Source: Bacillus glycinifermentans
GTDB taxonomy: Bacteria; Bacillota; Bacilli; Bacillales; Bacillaceae
NCBI RefSeq assembly: GCF_001042475.2
Contig: NZ_LECW02000045.1
Coordinates: 62,001 to 126,000, forward strand
Direction of reading: 5' to 3'
Length of the DNA stretch: 64,000 nt
The translations under genes were made by a program, and so were the position numbers. Of this stretch, positions 36,316 through 44,794 are shown one piece after another; position 1 is the first letter of the stretch; each line of letters starts with the position of its first letter. Below the pieces are notes generated by a model. The model ran no database searches and was not told the origin of the DNA. It saw only the letters and a list, made by a program, of their open reading frames with translations.

Positions 36316-37788
36316 ATTGACCGTATCAATAAACCGGAGGTAAGCTTCACGGTCTTTTAATACCCCTGCGTCTTCGAGCGCTTTTACAAATTTCTTTCCG
36401 AGTTCTTCCCTTACGATCGATTCAGCCTCTTCGGGGGCGGAAACCCTCCCGTATTGATCTTTCAGCTGTTCGGCCCATTCCACGTGATACGGTGCCACGC
36501 TGCTTGGACGGCCTGACAGAAAGTCCTTGACCGCCGCCAATTCGTCTTTCAGCCTCGGCGGCAGGACGGCCAGCCCCATGACCTCGATTAAGCCGATGTT
36601 TTCCTTTTTGATATGGTGAACGTCTGCATGCGGATGAAAAATGCCGAGCGGATGTTGAGCTGATGTCCGGTTGTTTCTGAGAACGAGATCGATTTCAAAC
36701 ATCCCGCTCCTGTTTCTCGCAATTGGTGTAATCGTGTTATGCGGCGTGTCACCAGTAAACGCAAGGACGTCTGCTTGTGCATCCGAGTAGTTTTTCCAAG
36801 CGTGAAGAATGTCATCCGCTGCATCGGCAAGGCGGTCGATTTCTCTTCCTTTTAAGCGGATGACCGACATCGGCCATTTTAAAACAGAAGCTGTAATCTC
36901 CGGATGTTTCTTTAATTGAAACGAACATGCATCATCCGCGCGGGTCATGGCAAACTCGTAGCGTCCGGCCTGGTAATGGTCGTGGCTTAGGATCGATCCT
37001 CCGACGATCGGCAAATCGGCATTTGACCCGATGAAATAATGCGGAAATTTGTCGGTAAACACGAGCAATCGTTTAAATGCATTTTTGTCGATTTTCATCT
37101 CGCGGTGCTCTTCGGAAAATAAAATGCTATGTTCGGTGTAATACGCGTATGGCGAATATTGAAAATACCAATTTTCCTCAAGCAGCGGAATCCTGATGAT
37201 TCTGTGGCTGGCCCGCGCGGGATGTCCAAGACGTCCTGCGTATCCTTCATTTTCCTTGCACAACAGGCATTTCGGGTAGCTCTCTGCCTGCTTTGCCGCG
37301 CGCTCCCGTTTGATTTGTTCAGGGTCTTTTTCGGGCTTTGACAAATTGATCGTAATATCCATTTGACCATAGACGGTGTCCGCTTGATAAGAAATATTTT
37401 TTGCGATCTGCTTCGTTTGGATGTAATTGCTGTTTTTGCTGAGACGGTAAAAATAGCCGGTTGCCGCAAGCGGCGATTGCTGATACTTTTGATTGAAAAT
37501 CGCATTGATCACAGATGGTCTTGCGACAAAGCAATTCATGATATTTGCCGACAATATTTCTTTCGCCTCCGGGGCGTCCGTTATAACGTCCTCTTTGACG
37601 GCGCAGGCGACTAAGCTTTCAAGCAGGTCGGGAATGGATTCATCAATTGTTTCAATCTGCCCTTCGGGGAACGACACCAGCCCGAGCTGGTCCAACACTT
37701 GATTTCGCGCGTAATTGACGTCGGCCGGTTCGATTAATTCCACTGCGAGCGCTTTTTGAATAAGGCTCTCAATATATTTGTAAACCAA
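36307..37788 (-). CDS. galT: UDP-glucose-hexose-1-phosphate uridylyltransferase
   Basis: Firmicutes (class 2) GalT, about 493 residues, exchanging UMP between UDP-glucose and galactose 1-phosphate in the Leloir pathway. Family segments include CLLCKENEGYAGRLGHPAR with its Cys pair, PIVGGSILSHDHYQAG, and FHPHADVHHIKKENIGLIEV. I place the start at TTG 37788 (VYKYIESL), two bases after the galE stop and spaced from the GGGAGAG that overlaps the end of galE. The longer frame from 37833 would run back into galE. Confidence 0.93.
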   Translation of the reverse strand: MVYKYIESLIQKALAVELIEPADVNYARNQVLDQLGLVSFPEGQIETIDESIPDLLESLVACAVKEDVITDAPEAKEILSANIMNCFVARPSVINAIFNQKYQQSPLAATGYFYRLSKNSNYIQTKQIAKNISYQADTVYGQMDITINLSKPEKDPEQIKRERAAKQAESYPKCLLCKENEGYAGRLGHPARASHRIIRIPLLEENWYFQYSPYAYYTEHSILFSEEHREMKIDKNAFKRLLVFTDKFPHYFIGSNADLPIVGGSILSHDHYQAGRYEFAMTRADDACSFQLKKHPEITASVLKWPMSVIRLKGREIDRLADAADDILHAWKNYSDAQADVLAFTGDTPHNTITPIARNRSGMFEIDLVLRNNRTSAQHPLGIFHPHADVHHIKKENIGLIEVMGLAVLPPRLKDELAAVKDFLSGRPSSVAPYHVEWAEQLKDQYGRVSAPEEAESIVREELGKKFVKALEDAGVLKDREAYLRFIDTVNKG

Positions 37789-37790
37789 TG

Positions 37791-38786
37791 TTACTCTCCC
37801 TTTCCGTAGCCGTTTGGATGTGAGGAATGCCATTTCCAGGCGTCTTCGATGATTTTGGCGACGGACGTGCGCGACGGTTTCCAGCCGAGCACTCGTTTTG
37901 CTTTAGAGGAGCCTGCTATTAAAATGCTTGGATCGCCGGCTCTCCGGTCGCCGATGTTCGCTGGGATCTCTCTGCCTGTTACCGTTCTTGCGGCATCGAT
38001 CATTTCTTTTACCGAAAAACCCTGGTTGCTTCCGAGGTTGAATACGTTGCTTTTGCCGCCGTGTCGCAAGTAATCCAATGCCAACAAGTGGGCATCGATC
38101 AGGTCTTCGACATGGACGTAGTCGCGGATGCAGGTTCCGTCGGGAGTGTCATAATCGCCGCCGAAAATGGTAATGTGTGATCTTTGTCCGAGAGCCGTCT
38201 GCAATATAATCGGGACGAGGTGTGTTTCGGGGCGGTGGTCTTCGCCGATATCCCCCGTTTCCCTTGCTCCTGCGACATTAAAATAGCGCAGAGAGACATA
38301 GTTGATGCCGTGGGCTTCGTCAGTCCGCTTGATTAACTTTTCCATGATCAGCTTCGTTTCCCCGTACGTACTGGTCGGAACGGTCGGCATCTCCTCTGTA
38401 ATCGGTACAGATTCGGGTTCCCCATAGACGGCTGCGGTCGAGGAGAACACGATGTTCTTCACCCCGTATTCGATCATGACCTGAAGCAGAACCTGCGTCC
38501 CATGCACATTATTATCAAAGTATTTGAGGGGATGCTTCATCGATTCGCCGACAAGCGAATTGGCGGCGAAATGGATCACATCATCGATCTGTTCTTTTTG
38601 AAAAACAGAACGAAGAAAATAGATGTCGCGCACGTCCCCTTCATAAAAATGAGCCTCGGGGTGTACGGCTTTTCTTTGGCCCGTTTCAAGATTATCAACG
38701 ATTACAACGCTTTCACCTTTGTCTATTAGCTGATAGACGGCATGTGAACCGATATAGCCGGCTCCGCCTAAAACCAACACGCTCAT
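37791..38786 (-). CDS. galE: UDP-glucose 4-epimerase
   Basis: Short-chain dehydrogenase of 331 residues interconverting UDP-galactose and UDP-glucose with bound NAD. It has the Rossmann motif [29 protein letters not shown], the catalytic Ser/Tyr-x-x-x-Lys in FSSTAAVYG and [12 protein letters not shown], and RYFNVAGA. Its start overlaps the galK stop by 4 bases. It is the middle gene of galKET. Confidence 0.95.
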   Translation of the reverse strand: MSVLVLGGAGYIGSHAVYQLIDKGESVVIVDNLETGQRKAVHPEAHFYEGDVRDIYFLRSVFQKEQIDDVIHFAANSLVGESMKHPLKYFDNNVHGTQVLLQVMIEYGVKNIVFSSTAAVYGEPESVPITEEMPTVPTSTYGETKLIMEKLIKRTDEAHGINYVSLRYFNVAGARETGDIGEDHRPETHLVPIILQTALGQRSHITIFGGDYDTPDGTCIRDYVHVEDLIDAHLLALDYLRHGGKSNVFNLGSNQGFSVKEMIDAARTVTGREIPANIGDRRAGDPSILIAGSSKAKRVLGWKPSRTSVAKIIEDAWKWHSSHPNGYGKGE

Positions 38787-39970
38787 ATGAATGCTCCTTT
38801 CTCGATTTCTTTTGCACCGTCGCTAATCTTTGCTGTATAAAACGCCGGCTCATACCCGACCGTTTCACGGTATACGGCATAAATGCTTTTCTTTACATCA
38901 TCAGCTCTTTCCTTCTCAACGATCGCAATCGCGCAGCCGCCGAATCCGGCTCCGGTCATGCGGGCGCCCAGCACTCCCTGCTGTTCCCAAGCGGTCTCTA
39001 CAATCGTATCAAGCTCAAGTCCTGTTACTTCATAATCGTGTTTTAAGGATAGATGAGACTCGTTCATCAGCTTGCCAAAACCGATGAGATCGCCTTCTCG
39101 AAGCTTTTCCAGCGCATCTAAAGTCCGGGCGTTTTCATACACGGCGTGCCTGGCGCGTTTTCGATTGATATCATTGCGGATCAGGTGTTGATAGGCGTCG
39201 AATTCCCCGATTGTCAATTCGCCGAGGCTTTTGATGGATCTCTCCTTTTGCAAATCGCTCAGCGCCGCTTCGCATTGGGTGCGCCTTTCATTGTACTTCG
39301 AGCCTGCCAGATCGCGCCGCTTATTCGTATTGATGATCAGAATCACATGGTCATTCAATACGACCGGTGCGTATTTGTATTCCAGCGTACTGCAGTTCAA
39401 GAGGATGGCATGATCTTTTTTTCCCATGCCGATGGCGAATTGATCCATGATTCCGCTGTTGAGGCCGATGTATTCGTTTTCTACTTTTTGTCCAAGTTTA
39501 ATCATGGGTACGTGTTCCATATTCAAATCAAAAAGTCCGTTCAATAGAACGCCTGTTGCAAGTTCAATCGAGGCAGAAGAAGAGAGCCCGGCTCCGTGCG
39601 GAATATTTCCGTAATACAAAATATCAGCGCCGTGCGAAATGCTGCAGCCCGCTTCCTTCATAAAAAGAAACATGCCCTTCGGATAATTTGCCCACTTGTG
39701 AGATGTGTCAAAAGCTAAATCGGACAGGTCGCATTCAATGACTCCGACGTCGGGAAAATTCATCGAGTAAAAACGGATTTTCGAATCGTCCCGCTTCATA
39801 CCAAGCGCATACGTACCATACGAAATAGAAGCGGGGAAGACATGACCTCCGTTGTAATCCGTATGCTCGCCGATCAGGTTGATTCTCCCCGGGGCAAAAA
39901 AGGTTCTGGGCGTCTTTGCCGTACCAAAAATAGAACGAAATTCGTTTAATAAAGAAGAAGCAGTATTCAT
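38783..39970 (-). CDS. galK: galactokinase
   Basis: GHMP kinase of 395 residues that makes galactose 1-phosphate. The galactokinase signature is [20 protein letters not shown] near residue 30, the ATP loop is [20 protein letters not shown], and [14 protein letters not shown] is near the C-terminus. I take ATG 39970 ([11 protein letters not shown]) behind AGGAGGAATT rather than the longer frame from 40000. First gene of galKET. It processes the galactose released by the adjacent gan cluster. Confidence 0.95.
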   Translation of the reverse strand: MNTASSLLNEFRSIFGTAKTPRTFFAPGRINLIGEHTDYNGGHVFPASISYGTYALGMKRDDSKIRFYSMNFPDVGVIECDLSDLAFDTSHKWANYPKGMFLFMKEAGCSISHGADILYYGNIPHGAGLSSSASIELATGVLLNGLFDLNMEHVPMIKLGQKVENEYIGLNSGIMDQFAIGMGKKDHAILLNCSTLEYKYAPVVLNDHVILIINTNKRRDLAGSKYNERRTQCEAALSDLQKERSIKSLGELTIGEFDAYQHLIRNDINRKRARHAVYENARTLDALEKLREGDLIGFGKLMNESHLSLKHDYEVTGLELDTIVETAWEQQGVLGARMTGAGFGGCAIAIVEKERADDVKKSIYAVYRETVGYEPAFYTAKISDGAKEIEKGAFI

Positions 39971-40010
39971 AATTCCTCCTATTATTTTGACATTGGCCAA
40001 ACTTAATAAA

Positions 40011-40029
40011 TTAATTTAATTAAGTTAAT
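40011..40029. promoter_or_regulatory. candidate operator upstream of galKET
   Basis: TTAATTTAATTAAGTTAAT, 40 bases upstream of galK. Its inverse complement contains the TTAATTAAATTAA also found before the ROK regulator gene. Confidence 0.5.
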
Positions 40030-40137
40030 CCAAGTGTACTATGTCTTATGAAGCGGCGCAATAAAAAGTGTTTTGTCAATTTATAAAATCTTCAGCGGGA
40101 GGATCAGCACTTGACTTTTGGAGAAATACAAGTTAAA

Positions 40138-40157
40138 TTAGTAAAATATTTTACTAA
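40138..40157. promoter_or_regulatory. GanR operator at ganR
   Basis: Perfect 20-bp palindrome TTAGTAAAATATTTTACTAA immediately upstream of ganR. Its 14-bp core GTAAAATATTTTAC recurs upstream of ganS. Confidence 0.85.
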
Positions 40158-40184
40158 AGAGATCGGCTCATGGAGGTTAAAATC

Positions 40185-41177
40185 GTGGCGACTATTAAAG
40201 AAGTGGCAGAAGCGGCAGGGTATTCAATTTCAACAGTTTCCCGCGTTTTGAATAATGATTCGACCCTTTCCGTGCCTGATGAGACACGGAAAAAAATATT
40301 TGAAGTGGCGGAAAAGCTGAACTATCGGAAGAAAACGGTCAGAATGCTGGTGAAAAACATTGCTTTTTTATACTGGCTGACCGATAAGGAAGAGCTGGAA
40401 GACGTTTATTTTAAAACGATGAGGCTGGAAATCGAGAAGCTGGCAAGCAAGTTTAACGTGGAACTGACCACGTATAAAATTTCCGACGGCGTCGAGGCCA
40501 TCCCCGAGGATATCGGGGGGTTCATCGCAGTCGGGTCGTTTTCGGAAAAAGAACTGGCTTATTTGCGGAGCATTACGCCGCACGGAGTTTTTATTGATTC
40601 TTCCCCTGATTCCGATCATTTTGATTCGGTAAGGCCTGATTTAATGCAAATGACAAAAAAAACGGTCGATTTTCTTATTGAAAAGGGGCACGAAAAGATC
40701 GGGTTTATCGGCGGAACTTATCACAACCCGAACACAGACGAAGATGAGATGGACATACGGGAGCGGACATTTCGCGCTTATATGAGCGAAAAAGGGCTGC
40801 TTGAGGAACATTATATGTTTTGCCGCAGGGGCTTTTCCGTCGATAACGGCTACCATCTGATGGGCAAAGCGATCAATGAGCTCGGCGAAAAGCTTCCGAC
40901 GGCGTTCTTCACGGCCGCTGATCCGATTGCTGTCGGCTGTCTCCAAGCCTTGAATGAAAAAGGGATCGCCATACCGGGCAGGGTCAGCATCATCAGCATC
41001 AACAACATCAGCGTCGCGAAATATGTATCGCCTCCGCTGACGACGTTTCATATCGATATCGGGGAATTGTGCAAAAACGCCATTGAGCTCTTGCTCGAAC
41101 GGGTATTAGAAAAGCGGAACATCGTGAAGACGCTGTATCTTGGGGCTGAACTGGTAGTAAGAAAAAGCACAAATTAA
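40185..41177 (+). CDS. ganR: LacI-family repressor GanR (LacR)
   Basis: LacI/GalR-type repressor of 330 residues. The N-terminal helix-turn-helix is ATIKEVAEAAGYSISTVSRV with hinge; the sugar-binding domain follows, with IGFIGGTYHNPN, TAFFTAADPIAVG and IISINNISVAKY. GTG 40185 is spaced correctly from the GGAGG at 40172 and is preferred to ATG 40170. It should repress the gan operon until galactooligosaccharides are present, as in B. subtilis. Operators lie at its own promoter and before ganS. Same length as I recall for B. subtilis GanR. Confidence 0.92.
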   Translation: MATIKEVAEAAGYSISTVSRVLNNDSTLSVPDETRKKIFEVAEKLNYRKKTVRMLVKNIAFLYWLTDKEELEDVYFKTMRLEIEKLASKFNVELTTYKISDGVEAIPEDIGGFIAVGSFSEKELAYLRSITPHGVFIDSSPDSDHFDSVRPDLMQMTKKTVDFLIEKGHEKIGFIGGTYHNPNTDEDEMDIRERTFRAYMSEKGLLEEHYMFCRRGFSVDNGYHLMGKAINELGEKLPTAFFTAADPIAVGCLQALNEKGIAIPGRVSIISINNISVAKYVSPPLTTFHIDIGELCKNAIELLLERVLEKRNIVKTLYLGAELVVRKSTN

Positions 41178-41185
41178 AACAAGGG

Positions 41186-41214
41186 CACGGCTTTTCATAA
41201 GCCGTGTTTTATTT
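41186..41214 (+). terminator. terminator of ganR
   Basis: CACGGCTT/AAGCCGTG stem with 5-base loop and TTTTATTTTT. Confidence 0.85.
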
Positions 41215-41217
41215 TTC

Positions 41218-41231
41218 GTAAAATATTTTAC
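41218..41231. promoter_or_regulatory. GanR operator at ganS
   Basis: GTAAAATATTTTAC, palindrome identical to the core of the ganR-upstream operator, about 20 bases before the ganS -35 element. Confidence 0.82.
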
Positions 41232-41251
41232 CTTTTTAAGTAAAAAAGTTG

Positions 41252-41301
41252 TTTACAGTTTTTCTTGGCCATGCTATATTGATTCTGTAAAGCGCTTTCA
41301 A
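41252..41301 (+). promoter_or_regulatory. ganS promoter with cre box
   Basis: TTTACA (41252-41257) and TATATT (41275-41280), 17 bases apart, make a SigA promoter. A cre box TGTAAAGCGCTTTCAA (41286-41301) lies at the start of transcription, so CcpA should repress the operon on glucose. Confidence 0.8.
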
Positions 41302-41326
41302 TTCATTTAAAGGGATGAGACAAAAG

Positions 41327-42589
41327 ATGAAATTGAAAAAGTACGTTGGAATGTTCAGTATCATGGCTTTATCCGTATCATTAGCTGCATGCGGCCCGAA
41401 AGAAAGCAGCAATGAAGCCTCAAGCTCGGATAAAAAGGAGCTGGTAATCTGGGAGGATAAAGAGAAGGCGGAAGGCATTCAAGATGCCGTTGCCCAGTTT
41501 GAAAAGGAGCATAACGTCTCTGTCAAAGTCATTGAAAAACCGTATGCCAAACAAATCGAAGATTTACGAATGGATGGACCGGCCGGCACGGGGCCCGATG
41601 TCCTGACGATGCCCGGAGACCAAATCGGCACGGCGGTAACGGAAGGTTTGATTAAAGAATTGACGATCGGTAAAGATGTTCAATCGATCTATACCGACGC
41701 CGCGATGAAATCGCAAATGATAAACGGCAAAGCCTACGGACTGCCGAAAGCGGTCGAAACGACGATGCTCTACTATAATAAAGACCTGATTTCTGAGAAA
41801 GAACTGCCGAAAACGCTGGATGAGTGGTATGAGTACTCGAAAAAAGTGACAGACGGCAAAAAATACGGCTTTTTGGCTTTATTCGATCAGATTTATTATG
41901 CCGAAAGCGTTATGAGCGGCTACGGCGGGTACATTTTTAAAAGCAAAGGCGACGGCAGCTATGATCCGGCTGACATCGGTTTGAACAAAAAAGGTGCAAT
42001 CGAAGGTGCGGCGTACATTCAAAAGTTTTATAAAGAAGGATTGTTCCCGGCGGGCATCATCGGAGAGCAGGGCATAAATGTACTGGAATCGCTGTTTACG
42101 GAAGGAAAAGCGGCGGCGATCATTTCCGGCCCGTGGAATTTGGAGCCGTTCAAAAAAGCGGGGATCAATTATGGAGTGGCGAAGCTGCCTGAGCTGTCAA
42201 ACGGCAAAAATATGAGCGCTTTTATTGGCGTAAAAAGCTACAATGTCAGCGCTTACTCAAAAAATGCCAAACTTGCGGAACAATTGGCCGCCTTCCTCGC
42301 CAATAAAGAAAATTCGAAAAAACGGTATGAGGTCACAAAAGAAGTCCCGGCCGTCAAAGCATTGGCGGATGATCCGGTCGTTACAAAAAGCGAAGCTGCC
42401 AAAGCCGTTGCCGAGCAGTCAAAGTTCTCAGAATTGACGCCGAATATTCCTGAGATGAATGAAGTATGGACACCGGCCGATGCGGCGCTGCAAACTATCG
42501 CAACAGGCAAAGCAGAGCCGAAAAAAGCATTGGATCAAGCTGTTGAAACGATTCAAGGACAAATCAAGGCCAAACACAGCGGCAAGTGA
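41327..42589 (+). CDS. ganS: galactooligosaccharide-binding lipoprotein GanS
   Basis: Extracellular solute-binding lipoprotein, about 420 residues, MalE-type. Signal peptide KKYVGMFSIMALSVSLAAC ends in the lipobox LAAC. Binding-protein segments include LVIWEDKEKAEGIQDAV, PDVLTMPGDQIG and GKAAAIISGPWNL. ATG 41327 is better spaced from AAAGGGATGAG than ATG 41315. It captures galactooligosaccharides made by GanB for import by GanPQ; the ATPase is probably the shared MsmX, since no ATPase gene is present here. B. subtilis orthologue: CycB/GanS. Confidence 0.92.
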   Translation: MKLKKYVGMFSIMALSVSLAACGPKESSNEASSSDKKELVIWEDKEKAEGIQDAVAQFEKEHNVSVKVIEKPYAKQIEDLRMDGPAGTGPDVLTMPGDQIGTAVTEGLIKELTIGKDVQSIYTDAAMKSQMINGKAYGLPKAVETTMLYYNKDLISEKELPKTLDEWYEYSKKVTDGKKYGFLALFDQIYYAESVMSGYGGYIFKSKGDGSYDPADIGLNKKGAIEGAAYIQKFYKEGLFPAGIIGEQGINVLESLFTEGKAAAIISGPWNLEPFKKAGINYGVAKLPELSNGKNMSAFIGVKSYNVSAYSKNAKLAEQLAAFLANKENSKKRYEVTKEVPAVKALADDPVVTKSEAAKAVAEQSKFSELTPNIPEMNEVWTPADAALQTIATGKAEPKKALDQAVETIQGQIKAKHSGK

Positions 42590-42660
42590 TGGGGAATGGC
42601 GTCAGGCGAATTGGCGCCATTTCATCATAAGGACGTCCGTATAAAGAGGTGAAAGAGAAG

Positions 42661-43917
42661 GTGCAGCATCGCACAACGGCTTTACTATTATCGATCATTC
42701 CCGGCTTCGGCCAATTTTACAATAAACAATGGATAAAAGGTCTGCTATTCCTTATTTTAGGTGCAGCGTTCTTCGCGGTTTTTGGCGATCTGCTGAATAT
42801 GGGGCTGTGGGGCATCTTTACGCTTGGAACCGAAGTGCCGCGCGACAACTCGATTTTTCTCTTGGCACAAGGCATTATTGCCGTGATTGTCACGTGTTTC
42901 GGACTGGCCGTATATTACGTAAATTTAAGGGATGCTTATCAAAACGGAAAATTGCGCGATGAACATCAGGAATTAAGCTCCCTTAAAGAGCAATATCAAA
43001 ATTTAATTTCTCAAGGCTATCCATACGTGATCAGCGGTCCGTCGCTGTTTATCTTAATTTTTGCCGTCGTTTTCCCGATCTTATTCAGCTTTGCATTAGC
43101 CTTTACAAACTATAATTTATACCATTCGCCGCCTGCACATTTAGTCGATTGGGTGGGACTGAAAACGTTTTCTGAGATTTTCACAGTTGATATTTGGCGT
43201 TCGACTTTTTTTGATGTGCTGGCATGGACTGTCGTCTGGACGCTTGTCGCTTCTTCCCTGCAGGTTGGATTGGGGATTTTGCTGGCGGTCGTCGTCAACC
43301 AGAAAGACATTCGCTTTAAAAAATTGTTTCGTACGATTCTCGTTTTGCCTTGGGCAGTGCCCGGTTTCGTCACGATCCTTGTCTTTGCCGGTCTTTTTAA
43401 TGACAGTTTTGGCGCGGTCAATCATACGATTCTGGCTGCTTTAGGAATCGATCCGATTCCTTGGATGACAAGTGCGGGCTGGGCGAAACTGGCGCTGATT
43501 CTTATGCAGGGCTGGCTCGGTTTTCCGTATGTGTTCATCGTCACGACCGGCGTCCTTCAGTCGATCCCGGATGACCTTTATGAAGCGGCAACCATTGACG
43601 GCGCATCCGTTTTTACTAAGTTCAGGCACATTACGCTGCCGCTGATCTTAATTGCCATGGCTCCGATTATTATTACGCAGTTCACCTTTAATTTTAATAA
43701 CTTTAACATTATCTATCTCTTCAATGGCGGCGGCCCGGCAGTTCCCGGATCGACCGCGGGGGGAACCGATATTTTAGTGTCCTGGATTTATAAGTTGACG
43801 ATGCAGTCGAGCCAGTATTCTTTGGCAGCGGCATTGACGATTCTATTGTCCGTCTTTGTCATTTCGATTGCACTATGGCAGTTCAGGCGGACGAATTCTT
43901 TCAAAGAGGGGGCTTAA
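42661..43917 (+). CDS. ganP: galactooligosaccharide permease GanP
   Basis: MalF-type permease of 418 residues with about eight membrane segments. An extra N-terminal hairpin has IPGFGQFYNKQWIKGLLFLI. The ABC coupling (EAA) loop is YEAATIDGASVFTKFRHITLPL. GTG 42661 gives the length expected from B. subtilis; GTG 42649 overlaps the AAGAGGTG binding site. It pairs with GanQ in the cytoplasmic membrane. Confidence 0.92.
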   Translation: MQHRTTALLLSIIPGFGQFYNKQWIKGLLFLILGAAFFAVFGDLLNMGLWGIFTLGTEVPRDNSIFLLAQGIIAVIVTCFGLAVYYVNLRDAYQNGKLRDEHQELSSLKEQYQNLISQGYPYVISGPSLFILIFAVVFPILFSFALAFTNYNLYHSPPAHLVDWVGLKTFSEIFTVDIWRSTFFDVLAWTVVWTLVASSLQVGLGILLAVVVNQKDIRFKKLFRTILVLPWAVPGFVTILVFAGLFNDSFGAVNHTILAALGIDPIPWMTSAGWAKLALILMQGWLGFPYVFIVTTGVLQSIPDDLYEAATIDGASVFTKFRHITLPLILIAMAPIIITQFTFNFNNFNIIYLFNGGGPAVPGSTAGGTDILVSWIYKLTMQSSQYSLAAALTILLSVFVISIALWQFRRTNSFKEGA

Positions 43918-43921
43918 GACG

Positions 43922-44773
43922 ATGCTTGCAGACATGAGAAAAAGAAAGTTTTTCCGCCTTTTTTTCTCTTACGCGCTATTGATTTTTATGATCGTTATCA
44001 TCATTTATCCCCTGCTTTGGACCGTGGGAGCCAGTTTTAATCCCGGCAACAGTTTGATCAGCACGTCGATCATTCCGGACAATCCGACATTGGATCATTA
44101 TAAAGAATTATTTGCCGGAAAACAGAGCCTCCAATATGGGAGATGGTATCTCAATTCGCTGAAAATCAGCATATTTACGATGATCGGAGCGGTCATCAGC
44201 GTTTCTTTTACAGCTTATGCTTTTTCCAGGTTCCGATTTAAGGGCAGAAAAAACGCGTTGATGTTATTTTTGCTGCTGCAGATGATCCCGCAGTTTTCGG
44301 CTTTAGTCGCGCTCTTCGTTTTGGCGCAAATGCTGGGAATGATGAACAGCCACTGGCTGTTGATTTTGCTGTATATCGGCGGACAGATTCCGATGAACAC
44401 CTATTTGATGAAAGGCTATATGGACTCGATTCCGGTCGATTTGGATGAAAGCGCCAAGATTGACGGCGCCGGCAATACAAGGATCTTTTGGCAAATCATC
44501 ATGCCTTTATCAAAGCCGATGATTGCGGTAGTCGCCATGAACGGATTTACCGGGCCGCTCGGAGACTTTGTATTGTCGTCGACCATCTTGCGCTCGCCTG
44601 AATCTTATACGCTGCCGATCGGCTTATACAATTTAGTGAATGAGGTCATGGGAGCAAGCTATACGACGTTTGCCGCCGGAGCCATTCTGATCAGCATCCC
44701 GGTCGCCGTCATCTTTATCATGCTGCAGAAGAATTTTGTGTCAGGATTAACGGCAGGCGGAACAAAAGGATAA
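43922..44773 (+). CDS. ganQ: galactooligosaccharide permease GanQ
   Basis: MalG-type permease of 283 residues, six membrane segments, with EAA loop DLDESAKIDGAGNTRIFWQI. ATG 43922 (MLADMRKRKFF) is four bases after the ganP stop and behind AAAGAGGGGG; the frame extending back to 43856 overlaps ganP and is not used. It completes the GanSPQ importer. Confidence 0.93.
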   Translation: MLADMRKRKFFRLFFSYALLIFMIVIIIYPLLWTVGASFNPGNSLISTSIIPDNPTLDHYKELFAGKQSLQYGRWYLNSLKISIFTMIGAVISVSFTAYAFSRFRFKGRKNALMLFLLLQMIPQFSALVALFVLAQMLGMMNSHWLLILLYIGGQIPMNTYLMKGYMDSIPVDLDESAKIDGAGNTRIFWQIIMPLSKPMIAVVAMNGFTGPLGDFVLSSTILRSPESYTLPIGLYNLVNEVMGASYTTFAAGAILISIPVAVIFIMLQKNFVSGLTAGGTKG

Positions 44774-44794
44774 ACGAATGAAAAGGAGAATATT

